A stretch of DNA of 45,283 nt from Mycobacterium simiae (GCF_008370645.1 NZ_VTZN01000024.1:1-45283); one strand, 5' to 3'. Positions 29,162 through 38,831 are shown, numbered from the stretch's first letter. Translations and numbers: made by a program. The notes: generated by a model from the sequence alone, not told the origin.

Positions 29162-29177
29162 TCGAACATGCGTTCGA
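29162..29177. promoter_or_regulatory. Perfect SOS box (LexA operator) over the 13E12 start codon
   Basis: TCGAAC-ATGC-GTTCGA is an exact match to the mycobacterial LexA consensus TCGAAC(N4)GTTCGA. The ATG of the 13E12 gene (29168) lies inside the four-base spacer, so LexA would block both transcription and start-site access. Several 13E12 genes of M. tuberculosis are known to carry SOS boxes. Confidence 0.92.
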
Positions 29178-30541
29178 GTAGTCGGGAAGAGATTGTTGCG
29201 GCGTTCGACGACCTCGACGCCGCGCTGGAGCGGGTCATGGCGCTCTCGTGCGACGTGCTGACCACCCCGGAATGCCTGGCGATGTTGCAGCGCTGCGAGA
29301 AGCTAAGGCGCCGGCTGCCCGCTGTCGAACACCCGTTGATCAACACACTCGCTGAACAGGCCGACCCCACCCAATTGGGCGGCAAACTCCCTTTCGCGCT
29401 GGCCCAGCGACTGTGCATCACCCGCGGCGAAGCCTCCCGCCGCGTCCACGAAGCCGCCGATCTCGGGCCGCGCCGCGCACTGACCGGCGAGCCCTTGCCG
29501 CCGCTGCTGACTGCCACCGCCGAAGCCCAACGCGCTGGTCACCTTGGCAGAGAACATGTTCAGGTCATCCGCAGCTTTCTGCGCCACCTGCCGAGCTTCG
29601 TTGACTTAGCGATGCGTGACAAAGCCGAAGCCGAACTGGCCACCCTCGGGCGTCGGCACCGTCCCGACCAGTTGGACAAGTTGGCCGCCAAGATGACCGA
29701 CTGCCTCAACCCCGACGGCACCTTTACCGACGTCGACCGTGCCCGACGGCGTGGCGTCATGATCGGTAAACAGGGCCCCGACGGCATGTCCGCCATCAGC
29801 GGATACCTGACGCCCGAGGCCCGCGCCACCGTCGATGCCGTCCTGGCGAAACTGGGGGCTCCTGGCATGGCCAACCCTGCCGATGCCGCCCCGTGTCTCA
29901 GTGGCACCCCATCCCAAGGCGCGATCGACTCCGACACCCGAAGCGGCGGCCAACGACACCACGACGCGCTCCACGCTGCGCTGCGGGCCCTGCTGTGCTC
30001 GGGGGATCTGGGCCAACACAACGGGCTGCCCGCCACCATCATCGTCTCCACCAGCCTGGCCGAGCTGGAATCCGGCACTGGGCACGCGCTGACCGGCGGC
30101 GGCACGCTGTTGCCGATGCACGACGTGCTCCGGCTGGGGGCCCACGCTCATCACTACCTGCGCATCTTCACCACCGGGCGCGAGTTGGGCCTGTATCACA
30201 CCAGACGCATCGCGACACCGGGGCAGCGACTAGTGCTGTACAACAAGGACCGCGGCTGCTCATTTCCCAACTGCGACGTGCCGGGCTATCTCACCGAGGT
30301 GCACCACTGCACCGACTTCGCAGATTGCAACGACACCAACATCGACGACCTCACTCTGGCCTGCGGCCCCCACCACAAACTCGTCACCTCAGGCGGCTGG
30401 ACAACCCGCAAACTTACCAACGGCACCACCGAATGGATTCCGCCGACCCATCTCGACTTTGCTGGTTCCGAGGGACAACCCAGGATCAACACCTTCTTCC
30501 ACCCCGAAAAGCTTCTGCACGACAACGAGGACGATCCGTGA
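29168..30541 (+). CDS. 13E12 repeat family protein (DUF222 plus HNH nuclease)
   Basis: 457-residue member of the REP13E12 family. The N-terminal two-thirds is DUF222 ([20 protein letters not shown] ... [21 protein letters not shown]). The C-terminus is an HNH nuclease domain with paired cysteines ([12 protein letters not shown]), EVHHCTDF and [14 protein letters not shown], all looking intact. In M. tuberculosis these elements are dispersed, serve as recombination and phage-like (phiRv) insertion sites and several are DNA-damage-inducible. Here it lies against a truncated SMP-30-like gene and next to mpt64, consistent with local rearrangement. An SOS box covers the start. Confidence 0.93.
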   Translation: MRSSSREEIVAAFDDLDAALERVMALSCDVLTTPECLAMLQRCEKLRRRLPAVEHPLINTLAEQADPTQLGGKLPFALAQRLCITRGEASRRVHEAADLGPRRALTGEPLPPLLTATAEAQRAGHLGREHVQVIRSFLRHLPSFVDLAMRDKAEAELATLGRRHRPDQLDKLAAKMTDCLNPDGTFTDVDRARRRGVMIGKQGPDGMSAISGYLTPEARATVDAVLAKLGAPGMANPADAAPCLSGTPSQGAIDSDTRSGGQRHHDALHAALRALLCSGDLGQHNGLPATIIVSTSLAELESGTGHALTGGGTLLPMHDVLRLGAHAHHYLRIFTTGRELGLYHTRRIATPGQRLVLYNKDRGCSFPNCDVPGYLTEVHHCTDFADCNDTNIDDLTLACGPHHKLVTSGGWTTRKLTNGTTEWIPPTHLDFAGSEGQPRINTFFHPEKLLHDNEDDP

Positions 30542-30574
30542 GCATCAGCCAGGGTCGCCTGACGGGCGCGACTA

Positions 30575-31261
30575 CTAGGCCAGCATCGAGTCGATTGCGG
30601 AGCGGGGAACCAATGCCTGGGTGGCCGCAGCGGGCTGGGGCAGCAGCTCGCCCGGATTGAAGAAGAACGTGATCCCGTCATTGGTAATGGCAAAGTTCTG
30701 GTAATTCGCGGGATCCAAACCCGCTGTGGGCGCTATCGACAACTGTTGTCCAGTCTGCTTTTGCAGCGCACTTTGCACGATGGGAAAGACGATCTGCAAC
30801 GGATCAGTATTCGGCTGCCACAGCGTGTCGTAGGTGATCGGCTTGCGGTAGCCCTGATCCCAGTTGAAGGCCTTGTACCGGGTCGCCGGCTGCCCGGTGC
30901 CAACGTTCTGGACAACTGTCAGCACCAACGACTGGGTGCCACGAGGCGGGATCGCCGACTCGTAGTTGGACGAAGTGATCGTCAACTGATAGGGCGCCTC
31001 GCGAGGAGCAGACGAATGGGCAGTGCTGAGGAATTCGTCTCTGGTTTGGGCGACGTAGCTCTCCAGCGACTTCTGGTCGGGATAGGAGCTGGGGAGGCTG
31101 ATATTGACGGAATACGCCGGATCCGAAATCTGAATCTCGCATACCTGTCCCACAGTGCTGCCTTTCAGCTCGTCACAGTAGGTCCTGGGCGCGGCCGCAG
31201 CGACCCCGTGACAGCCAAGAACCGCGGCGGCTAGGACAAGCAGAAAAACCTGGACTCTCAT
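30575..31261 (-). CDS. mpt64: Secreted antigen MPT64/MPB64
   Basis: 228-residue secreted protein, the same length as M. tuberculosis MPT64 (Rv1980c). It has a Sec signal peptide (MRVQVFLLVLAAAVLG ... VAAAAP, cleavage about residue 23) and a DUF3298-type mature domain. Matching stretches recalled from MPT64 include SDPAY, ISLPS, YPDQKSLE, IPPRGTQ, WDQ, YRKPITYDTLWQ, NPGELLP and VPRSAIDSMLA. I chose the ATG at 31261, preceded by GGTGGAG, because it gives the signal peptide. A major T-cell antigen in tuberculosis; biochemical function unsettled. In H37Rv it lies in RD2 with different neighbours, so its place here is a synteny difference. Confidence 0.95.
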   Translation of the reverse strand: MRVQVFLLVLAAAVLGCHGVAAAAPRTYCDELKGSTVGQVCEIQISDPAYSVNISLPSSYPDQKSLESYVAQTRDEFLSTAHSSAPREAPYQLTITSSNYESAIPPRGTQSLVLTVVQNVGTGQPATRYKAFNWDQGYRKPITYDTLWQPNTDPLQIVFPIVQSALQKQTGQQLSIAPTAGLDPANYQNFAITNDGITFFFNPGELLPQPAAATQALVPRSAIDSMLA

Positions 31262-31572
31262 CGTGAAGCTCCACCGAGGCAGAGCGGCGGCACCCGGGCA
31301 GCAAAACAGTGCTCGGATGCCGTCGCAACCGAGTCGACGTCCAACCGAGCCAAGACAAGAGCGGCCATCGCTCGAGGATAAGGCCATATCAGCGGGCGAT
31401 CGTGACATGGGCCGCCGTCGACCCCATCGCCTCGATGAGGCCAGCGCGCCGATCACGACGCGCTATGGCGGCTCCGGGGTAATGTTTGCCCCAAATCCCG
31501 TTTTCCTTGCCGTTTCGCGTTAGTCTGCTGCGTGATCTGCCGGTCTTGTCGCCGTCAGCGAAAGGAAGCGGA
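31262..31572. other. Divergent intergenic region between mpt64 and cyclase copy 2
   Basis: There is no convincing gene in these 311 bases. The right end holds TAGTCT at 31521-31526, a -10-like hexamer within CGTTAGTCTGC; copy 1 has the near-identical CGCTAGTCTGC at a similar distance (TAGTCT at 21803), so a shared cyclase promoter element is plausible. AAAGGAAG at 31561-31568 is the cyclase ribosome binding site. I see no clear promoter for mpt64. Confidence 0.4.
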
Positions 31573-33756
31573 TTGGAATCGGGGCAGCCAACCGAAACGG
31601 TGCTGGAAGACGAGCCGGTCCCAACCGGGAAACGTGGACGCCGGCTGCTGCGGTTGTTCCGGGTTGGCATCCAATCCAAGTTGCTGGTGACACTGCTGCT
31701 GTGCAGCATCATGTCGGTAGCGGTGGTCGGCCTCACCGGGTATGTGACCGGCCGCAACGCGTTGCAGCAAGTGGCTACCGAGCGGCTACTGGAGCTACGT
31801 GAGTCGCACAAACGGCAGTTGGAGGCGATGTTCGCGGAACTGGTCAATTCTCTGCTGGTCTACAGCAGCGGGTTCAGTGCCGTACAGGCGATCGAGGCGT
31901 TCACCGCCGGCTTTGCCCAGTTGGCCACTGCGACGATCAGCCCCGCGCAGCAGGAGTCGATCGTCAACTACTACGCCAATGCGGTGGTTCAACCGATCAA
32001 TCAACTGACCGGTGACGAGCTCGACCCCAATGCATTGCTACCGACCTCCAACGCACAGAAGTATCTGCAGGCCTACTACAGTGCGCCGGTCGCCTCCGCC
32101 AGCGAGTCGATGCAGTCCAACGACGCCGGGGACGGCAGCGCCTGGTCGGCAGCTAATGCCCGCTACAACGACTTCTTCCGCGGCATAGTTACCCGCTTCG
32201 AGTATCGGGACGCTCTGCTGCTGGACCTGCAGGGCAACGTGGTCTATACCGTGACCAAGGGCCCCGACCTTGGTACCAATATTTTCACTGGACCGTACCG
32301 CGAGACAATTCTGCGCGACGCGTACCGAAAAGCATTGCGCTCCAACAATGTTAATTTCGTCTGGATCACTGATTTCCAACAGTATCAGCCGCAGCTCGAC
32401 GCCCCCACCGCATGGGTGGTTTCGCCGATCGGTATGGACGGCAAGATCGAAGGCGTCATGGCCCTGCCACTACCCATCTCGAAGATCAACGACATCATGA
32501 ACGCTCACAAGCATTGGGAAGCTGTTGGCATGGGCCGCTCGACCGAGACGTATCTGGCGGGCCCGGACAACTTGATGCGTTCGGATTCACGCCTCTTTCT
32601 GCAGGACAAAGAGAAGTATCGACGCGAGGCGGTGGCCGGCGGCACGCCGCCTGACGTCGTGGATCGAGCGATCCGGTTGGGCAGCACGGTGCTGGTGCAG
32701 CCGGTGCCGAGCAAGGGTCTTCGGGCCGCCCAACGCGGTCAGACCGGCGTCACGCACGACACCGACTACTTGGGCAATAGGGAGCTCGAAGCCTATGCGC
32801 CAGTGGATCTGCCCAACTCCGATCTGCACTGGTCGATATTGGCGACCCGCGACGACTGGGATGCCTATCAGCGGCTGTCCACCTTCGGCAAGACGCTGAT
32901 GGTGGCGGTTGCGGGGATCACCTTGGCCATCTGCGTGGTGGCGATGCTGCTTGCCAAGCTACTCGTGCGGCCCATCCGACGGCTGGAGGCCGGCACCGAG
33001 CGGATCAGCTCAGGTGACTACGAAGTCACCGTTCCGGTCAGGTCACGCGACGAGCTCGGCGACCTCACTGCGGCCTTCAACGAGATGAGCCGCAACCTCA
33101 AGATCAAAGAGGAGCTGCTCACCGAGCAACGCAGGGAAAACGACCGGCTGCTGCTCTCGCTGATGCCCGAGCCGGTGGTACAGCGCTACCGAGAGGGGGC
33201 AAAGACTGTCGCGCAGGAGCATCAGGACGTCACCGTCATCTTCGCCGACATCGTGGGGCTCGACGACATGTCCGATGACCTGTCGGGTAACGAACTGGTC
33301 GCCATCGTCAACGACCTGTTCCGTCAGTTCGACTCTGCAGCCGAAGCTCTTGGCGTGGAAAGGATCCGCACCTTCCACAATGGCTATCTCGCCAGCTGCG
33401 GCGCTACCACACCACGACTGGACAACATCCACCGCAGTGTTGACTTCGCCATGGAGATCCAGCGCATCATCGACAGGTTCAACAGCCGATCAAGGCATCA
33501 GCTGCGATTGCGGGTCGGCATCAACACCGGGAAAGTCATCACCGGACTGGTCGGCCGCTCCAGCCTGGTCTACGACATGTGGGGCGGCGCGGTCAGCCTG
33601 GCGTGTCAAATGCACAGCGGCTCCCCGCAACCTGGGATCTATGTCACCTCGCAGGTACACGAAGCGATGCGCGATATCTGGAAATTCGTTGCTGCGGGCA
33701 CGATTTCGGTGGGCGGAACAGAGCGGCAGATTTGGCAGCTGGCGGGCCGGCAATGA
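31573..33756 (+). CDS. Membrane HAMP class III nucleotide cyclase, copy 2
   Basis: 727-residue paralogue of the cyclase at 21863, alignable along its whole length. It has the same plan: membrane segment, extracytoplasmic sensor, membrane segment, HAMP (ERISSGDYEVTVPV) and cyclase domain. Asp559 (IFADIVG) and Asp668 (YDMWG) are kept, and the same non-canonical residues recur: Arg599, Asn603 (RTFHNGYL), Ser675 and Gln679. The sensor domains differ more than the cyclase domains. I chose the TTG at 31573 by analogy with copy 1 (AAAGGAAG upstream, similar N-terminus) over an upstream start at 31486. It overlaps the second channel gene by 4 nt. Confidence 0.9.
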   Translation: MESGQPTETVLEDEPVPTGKRGRRLLRLFRVGIQSKLLVTLLLCSIMSVAVVGLTGYVTGRNALQQVATERLLELRESHKRQLEAMFAELVNSLLVYSSGFSAVQAIEAFTAGFAQLATATISPAQQESIVNYYANAVVQPINQLTGDELDPNALLPTSNAQKYLQAYYSAPVASASESMQSNDAGDGSAWSAANARYNDFFRGIVTRFEYRDALLLDLQGNVVYTVTKGPDLGTNIFTGPYRETILRDAYRKALRSNNVNFVWITDFQQYQPQLDAPTAWVVSPIGMDGKIEGVMALPLPISKINDIMNAHKHWEAVGMGRSTETYLAGPDNLMRSDSRLFLQDKEKYRREAVAGGTPPDVVDRAIRLGSTVLVQPVPSKGLRAAQRGQTGVTHDTDYLGNRELEAYAPVDLPNSDLHWSILATRDDWDAYQRLSTFGKTLMVAVAGITLAICVVAMLLAKLLVRPIRRLEAGTERISSGDYEVTVPVRSRDELGDLTAAFNEMSRNLKIKEELLTEQRRENDRLLLSLMPEPVVQRYREGAKTVAQEHQDVTVIFADIVGLDDMSDDLSGNELVAIVNDLFRQFDSAAEALGVERIRTFHNGYLASCGATTPRLDNIHRSVDFAMEIQRIIDRFNSRSRHQLRLRVGINTGKVITGLVGRSSLVYDMWGGAVSLACQMHSGSPQPGIYVTSQVHEAMRDIWKFVAAGTISVGGTERQIWQLAGRQ

Positions 33757-35156
33757 ACATCTTTGGTGCGGCGTGGTTCTACTGGGCGACCGCGGTCGCC
33801 ATTGGACTGCCCGTCCTGGTCGTCATTTTGACCGAGTTGCAGCACTCGCTGCGCCGCAGGCGAAGTCATCTTGCCCGGCAGGTCAGCTTACTGCGCAACT
33901 ACGTGCTGCCGCTGGCTGCGCTGTTGCTGCTGATCGTGAATGCGGAGGGAGTTCCGGCCCGCGACAACGCAGTTCGGATTCTCACCACGGCATTCGGTTT
34001 CTTGGTGTTGGTGCTGCTGGTGTCCATGCTCAACGCAGCTGTTTTTGCGGGTGCACCGGAAGGGTCGTGGCGCCAACGACTCCCCGTGATCTTCCTCGAC
34101 GTCGCCCGGTTTGTGCTGATTGGCGCCGGGCTGGCGGTAATTCTTTCCTACATCTGGGGTGTTCGGGTCGGGGGCCTGTTTACCGCACTGGGCGTGACCT
34201 CGGTCGTTATCGGCCTGATGCTGCAGAATTCGGTCGGCCAGATCGTGTCGGGCCTTTTCATGTTGTTCGAGCAGCCCTTCCGAATCGACGATTGGCTCGA
34301 CTCGGCCACGGCACGCGGACGGATCGTCGAGGTGAATTGGCGCGCCGTCCACATCGACACCGGCAGCGGCCTGCGCATCACCCCCAACGCGGTGCTGGCC
34401 AGCACACCGTTTACCAACTTGAGCCGCCCGCCGGGCGCATACAAGTTGGCGATCACAACCACCTTCTCCGAGGCCGACGCGCCCGATCGAGTATGCGCGA
34501 TGTTGTCGCGGGTCGCCGGAGAGCTGCCGCAGCTCTACAGCGGCTTCCTACCGGTCTCGGAGCCCGTCGGCGGGGCCGAGTACTGCACAACCATTTGCCT
34601 GCGGACGCCGGCCGACGAAAGTGCCGCCCGAGCAAACTTTTTGCGGTGGATCTGGTATGCGGCACGGCGGGAGGGACTGCATCTGGACGGCGCCGACGAC
34701 GACTATTCGACGGCCGAACGTCTGGGGCAGGCGTTGCGCACGGTGGTGGGTCCGGCCTTGCGGCTCAACGATGCCGATCAGCAGTCGCTGATGTCCCATG
34801 CCAGACTGCTGCGCTACGGGGCGGGCGAGACCGTGCAGTACGCGGGCCAGGTGCCGGCGGCAATGCTGTTCCTCGTCGCTGGACGGGTGCGGATAACCGC
34901 TACGGCCGACGACGGATCGGTGGTGCCGATCTCGACGCTGGAGGCGGGCGGGTTTCTGGGGCTGACCGCGCTGACCCGGCAGCCGAATCTAGCCGACGCC
35001 TATGCGCTCGAAGAGGTCACTGCAGTGGAGATCGGCCGCGAGCATCTTGAGCATCTGGTGATGCGTCAACCATTGCTACTGCAGGACTTTGGCCACATCC
35101 TGGAGGAACGGCAGAGTCAGGTGCGCCAGAGCCTTCGTCGGGAATGGATGAACTGA
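33753..35156 (+). CDS. MscS-type channel with C-terminal cNMP-binding-like domain, copy 2
   Basis: 467 residues, exactly the length of copy 1, with the same four membrane segments, MscS core ([20 protein letters not shown] is identical in both) and C-terminal cyclic-nucleotide-binding-like domain. The cassette reads [17 protein letters not shown], again without the canonical Glu and Arg. Translationally coupled to cyclase copy 2. It is followed after 83 bases by proA; the H37Rv genes that lie between Rv2434c and proA (including PE25/PPE41 and ahpC/ahpD) are not here. Confidence 0.9.
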   Translation: MNIFGAAWFYWATAVAIGLPVLVVILTELQHSLRRRRSHLARQVSLLRNYVLPLAALLLLIVNAEGVPARDNAVRILTTAFGFLVLVLLVSMLNAAVFAGAPEGSWRQRLPVIFLDVARFVLIGAGLAVILSYIWGVRVGGLFTALGVTSVVIGLMLQNSVGQIVSGLFMLFEQPFRIDDWLDSATARGRIVEVNWRAVHIDTGSGLRITPNAVLASTPFTNLSRPPGAYKLAITTTFSEADAPDRVCAMLSRVAGELPQLYSGFLPVSEPVGGAEYCTTICLRTPADESAARANFLRWIWYAARREGLHLDGADDDYSTAERLGQALRTVVGPALRLNDADQQSLMSHARLLRYGAGETVQYAGQVPAAMLFLVAGRVRITATADDGSVVPISTLEAGGFLGLTALTRQPNLADAYALEEVTAVEIGREHLEHLVMRQPLLLQDFGHILEERQSQVRQSLRREWMN

Positions 35157-35227
35157 GGCAGCTGCGCCGCCGCCGCAGTTCGGCCCGGCCAGAACCAGGT
35201 CGTCTGACTCGGCCGGCTAAGGCCCGT

Positions 35228-35239
35228 TACCCTGGGCTA
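35228..35239 (+). promoter_or_regulatory. Candidate leaderless promoter of proA
   Basis: TACCCT at 35228-35233 ends six bases before the proA ATG, with no Shine-Dalgarno between them. The same TACCCTGG string appears in the rplU promoter region. This geometry implies a leaderless mRNA starting at or next to the ATG. Confidence 0.4.
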
Positions 35240-36487
35240 ATGAGTGTGCAAGCACCTTCGTTTCCCGACCTGCGTCAAGAGGTGCACGACGCCGCACGGC
35301 GCGCTCGGGTGGCCGCACGGGTGCTGGCGACGTTGCCGAGGGTGGTCAAAGACCGGGCGCTGCACGCCGCCGCCGCCGACATCTTGGCCCAGGCCGACCA
35401 GATTTTGGTCGCCAACGCCCAAGATTTGAACGCCGCGAGAAAAGCCGACACCCCCGCCGCAATGGTCGATCGGCTAGCCCTCAACCCGCAGCGCATCGAC
35501 GGCATCGCCGCCGGGCTGCGCCAGGTTGCAGGCCTGCCGGACCCGGTCGGTGAAGTGCTGCGCGGCTACACCCTGCCCAACGGGCTGCAGCTGCGCCAGC
35601 AGCGCGTCCCGCTCGGCGTGGTCGGCATGATCTACGAGGGCCGCCCCAACGTCACCGTCGACGCCTTCGGGCTGACGCTCAAGTCCGGCAACGCCGCGCT
35701 GCTGCGCGGTAGCTCCTCGGCCGCGAGGTCCAACGCAGCCCTAGTCGCGGTATTGCGCACCGCGCTGGTTGGCCAGGACCTTCCCGCCGATGCCGTGCAG
35801 CTACTGTCGGCCGCCGACCGCGCCACCGTTACCCACCTGATCCAGGCGCGCGGCTTAGTCGATGTGGCGATACCGCGTGGTGGAGCGGGCCTGATCGACG
35901 CGGTGGTGCGCGACGCGCAGGTTCCCACCATCGAAACCGGAGTCGGCAATTGCCACGTCTACGTCCACGAAGCCGCCGATCTCGACGTCGCTGAGCGAAT
36001 CCTGCTGAACTCCAAGACCCGCCGGCCCAGCGTCTGCAACGCGGCCGAGACGCTGCTGGTCGATGCCGGGATCGCCGAACATGCGCTGCCGCGACTGCTG
36101 GGCGCCCTGCAAGACGCGGGTGTCACCGTGCATCTCGACCCCGACGAGGACGGCCTGCGTCGCGAATACCTGGCCATGGAGATCGCGGTCGCTGTGGTCG
36201 ACGGTGTCGACGCCGCCATCGCCCACGTCAACGAATACGGCACCGGGCACACCGAAGCCATCGTGACCACCAACCTTGCTGCAGCCCAACGGTTTACCGA
36301 ACGGGTTGACGCCGCAGCGGTGATGGTCAACGCGTCGACGGCGTTCACCGACGGTGAGCAGTTTGGGTTCGGCGCCGAAATCGGCATTTCCACGCAGAAA
36401 CTGCATGCCCGCGGTCCGATGGGACTGCCGGAATTGACGTCTACTAAATGGATCGTGTGGGGGGACGGCCAGACCCGCCCGGCCTGA
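35240..36487 (+). CDS. proA: Gamma-glutamyl phosphate reductase
   Basis: Second step of proline synthesis: NADPH-dependent reduction of glutamyl-5-phosphate to the semialdehyde. 415 residues, the usual length. Aldehyde-dehydrogenase fold with [33 protein letters not shown], and the catalytic cysteine in [18 protein letters not shown] chose the ATG at 35240 over an upstream start because it matches the family N-terminus and follows a -10-like box. It leads a run with the MoxR/VWA pair. Confidence 0.96.
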   Translation: MSVQAPSFPDLRQEVHDAARRARVAARVLATLPRVVKDRALHAAAADILAQADQILVANAQDLNAARKADTPAAMVDRLALNPQRIDGIAAGLRQVAGLPDPVGEVLRGYTLPNGLQLRQQRVPLGVVGMIYEGRPNVTVDAFGLTLKSGNAALLRGSSSAARSNAALVAVLRTALVGQDLPADAVQLLSAADRATVTHLIQARGLVDVAIPRGGAGLIDAVVRDAQVPTIETGVGNCHVYVHEAADLDVAERILLNSKTRRPSVCNAAETLLVDAGIAEHALPRLLGALQDAGVTVHLDPDEDGLRREYLAMEIAVAVVDGVDAAIAHVNEYGTGHTEAIVTTNLAAAQRFTERVDAAAVMVNASTAFTDGEQFGFGAEIGISTQKLHARGPMGLPELTSTKWIVWGDGQTRPA

Positions 36488-36510
36488 CGCCCGGTTAAGG
36501 AGAGTTGATC

Positions 36511-37386
36511 GTGACCGTACCCGCTCGGCCTGCGCCGTTGTTCGCTGACATCGCTGACGTCTCGCGGCGGTTGGCTGAGACCGGCTACCTGCCCGACACT
36601 GCCACTGCGACGGCGGTGTTTCTTGCCGACCGGCTCGGCAAGCCGCTGCTGGTGGAAGGCCCTGCCGGCGTCGGCAAGACCGAGCTGGCCCGCGCCGTGG
36701 CCCAGGCCACCGGCTCCGGGCTGGTTCGGCTGCAATGCTACGAGGGCGTCGACGAGGCACGCGCCCTCTACGAGTGGAATCACGCCAAGCAGATCCTGCG
36801 GATCCAGTCCGGCTCGGGTGACTGGGAAGCGACGAAAACAGACGTGTTCAGCGAGGAATTCCTGCTGCAGCGCCCGTTGCTGACGGCTATCCGACGTACC
36901 GAGCCGACGGTGCTGCTGATCGACGAAACCGACAAGGCTGACATCGAGATTGAGGGCCTGCTCTTGGAGGTGTTGTCGGACTTTGCGGTGACGGTCCCAG
37001 AGTTGGGCACGCTCACCGCCGAGCGGGCGCCGTTTGTCGTGCTGACCTCCAACGCGACCCGGGAGTTGTCTGAGGCGCTCAAGCGTCGTTGCCTGTTCCT
37101 GCACATCGACTTCCCGACACCCGAGTTGGAACGCCGCATCCTGCTGTCCCGAGTGCCTGAGTTGCCCGAGCACCTCGCCCAGGAACTGGTGCGCATTATC
37201 GGCGTGCTGCGGGCAATGCAGCTCAAGAAGGTGCCGTCGATCGCCGAGACCATCGATTGGGGTCGTACGGTGCTGGCGTTGGGGCTCGACACCATTGACG
37301 ACGGCGTGGTAGCGGCCACGCTGGGGGTGGTCCTCAAACATCAGTCCGACCAGCAACGCGCGGCCGGGGAACTCAGGCTCAACTGA
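36511..37386 (+). CDS. MoxR-family AAA+ ATPase (Rv2426c-like)
   Basis: 291-residue AAA+ chaperone-type ATPase. Walker A is GPAGVGKTEL, Walker B LLIDETDKAD, sensor 1 LTSNATREL, and the arginine-finger region is ALKRRC. GTG at 36511 is chosen because AAGGAG (36497-36502) is 8 nt upstream; a TTG at 36505 would be too close. The stop overlaps the next ATG by one base. MoxR ATPases with a downstream VWA protein form co-chaperone pairs that mature or insert metals into client enzymes; the client is not evident here. Confidence 0.92.
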   Translation: MTVPARPAPLFADIADVSRRLAETGYLPDTATATAVFLADRLGKPLLVEGPAGVGKTELARAVAQATGSGLVRLQCYEGVDEARALYEWNHAKQILRIQSGSGDWEATKTDVFSEEFLLQRPLLTAIRRTEPTVLLIDETDKADIEIEGLLLEVLSDFAVTVPELGTLTAERAPFVVLTSNATRELSEALKRRCLFLHIDFPTPELERRILLSRVPELPEHLAQELVRIIGVLRAMQLKKVPSIAETIDWGRTVLALGLDTIDDGVVAATLGVVLKHQSDQQRAAGELRLN

Positions 37387-38828
37387 TGGCGACGCGTCGT
37401 ATTCGCCCAACCTATCCGCTGGCACCGCACGGATTGCCCGGCCATTTGGTCGGCTTCGTGGAAGCGCTTCGAGGCAGCGGGATTTCGGTGGGCCCATCGG
37501 AGACGGTGGACGCCGGTCGGGTGATGGCCACCCTCGGGCTGGGCGATCGGGAGGTGCTGCGCGAGGGCATCGCCTGCGCGGTGCTGCGCCGGCCCGATCA
37601 CCGCGACACCTATGACGCCATGTTCGACCTGTGGTTCCCCGTCGCTCTGGGTGCTCGCGCGGTGGTCCTCGAGGACGAAAGTGCCGGCGGGACCGAATCT
37701 TTGGCGTTCGACGACGTCGACGCGATGCGGCAGCTGCTGCTGGAGCTGCTCACCGACAACCCCGACCTGGCCGAGATGGACGAGCGGCTGGTGGCGCTCA
37801 TCGCGCGCATCGTCGAAACCTATGGAAAATACAGTTCCAGCCGCGGCCCGTCCTTTTCGTCCTATCAGGCGCTCAAAGCGATGGCGCTAGACGAGCTGGA
37901 AGGCAAATTGCTTGCCGGGCTGCTTGCCCCCTACGGTGACCAGCTCACACCCACCCAGGAGCAAATCGCTAAAGCGGTTGCTGCTCAACGGATCGCGCAA
38001 CTACGCAAGATGGTCGACGCCGAGACCAAACGGCGCACGGCAGAGCAGCTTGGCCGCGACCATGTCCAGATGTACGGCATTCCACAGCTTTCCGAGAACG
38101 TGGAGTTTCTGCGAGCCTCTGGTGAGCAGCTACGCCAGATGCGCCGGGTGGTGGCCCCGCTGGCCCGCACGCTGGCGACCCGGCTGGCGGCCCGGCGCCG
38201 GCGCGCCCGTGCGGGGTCGATCGACCTGCGCAAGACGTTGCGCAAGTCGATGTCCACCGGCGGAGTGCCGATCGACGTGGTGTTGCGCCGGCCGCGTCCG
38301 GCGCGCCCGGAACTGGTGGTGCTGTGCGACGTCTCTGGTTCTGTCGCCGGGTTCAGCCATTTCACCCTGCTGCTGGTTCACGCCTTGCGTCAACAGTTTT
38401 CGCGGGTTCGGGTGTTCGCCTTCATCGACACCACCGACGAGGTCACGCACATGTTCGGCCCCGAAGCCGATCTGGCGGTCGCGATCCAGCGGATCACCCG
38501 GGAAGCCGGCGTCTACAACCGCGACGGTCATTCCGACTACGGCAACGTGTTCGTCTCGTTCCTGCAGGCCTTCCCGAATGTGTTGTCGCCGCGCAGCTCG
38601 TTGTTGGTGCTCGGCGACGGGCGCACCAACTACCGCAACCCGGCCGTCGACGTGCTATCCGACATGGTGACCGCCAGCCGGCATGCGCACTGGCTTAACC
38701 CGGAGCCCAAAAACCTTTGGGGCAGCGGCGATTCGGCGGTTCCGCGCTACCAAGAGGTAATCGCCATGCACGAATGCCGGTCGGCCAAACAGTTAGCCGA
38801 GGTGATCGACCGGCTGCTGCCGGTGTGA
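37386..38828 (+). CDS. VWA-domain (CoxE-type) partner of the MoxR ATPase (Rv2425c-like)
   Basis: 480-residue protein whose C-terminal half is a von Willebrand factor A domain with the metal-site signature CDVSGSV (DxSxS). The N-terminal half is helical and basic (TRLAARRRRARAG), as in CoxE-like proteins. It begins in a 1-nt overlap with the MoxR gene, so the two are made together, the standard MoxR-VWA pairing. Cytosolic; no signal peptide or membrane segment. Confidence 0.9.
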   Translation: MATRRIRPTYPLAPHGLPGHLVGFVEALRGSGISVGPSETVDAGRVMATLGLGDREVLREGIACAVLRRPDHRDTYDAMFDLWFPVALGARAVVLEDESAGGTESLAFDDVDAMRQLLLELLTDNPDLAEMDERLVALIARIVETYGKYSSSRGPSFSSYQALKAMALDELEGKLLAGLLAPYGDQLTPTQEQIAKAVAAQRIAQLRKMVDAETKRRTAEQLGRDHVQMYGIPQLSENVEFLRASGEQLRQMRRVVAPLARTLATRLAARRRRARAGSIDLRKTLRKSMSTGGVPIDVVLRRPRPARPELVVLCDVSGSVAGFSHFTLLLVHALRQQFSRVRVFAFIDTTDEVTHMFGPEADLAVAIQRITREAGVYNRDGHSDYGNVFVSFLQAFPNVLSPRSSLLVLGDGRTNYRNPAVDVLSDMVTASRHAHWLNPEPKNLWGSGDSAVPRYQEVIAMHECRSAKQLAEVIDRLLPV

Positions 38829-38831
38829 CCG

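Noticed and set aside
33275..35050. 591-residue plus-strand frame across the cyclase/channel junction
   Set aside because: It lies out of frame with two genes that show clear domains and carries none itself.
35959..37497. 512-residue minus-strand frame opposite proA and the MoxR gene
   Set aside because: Shadow of two well-supported genes; no motif or ribosome binding site.
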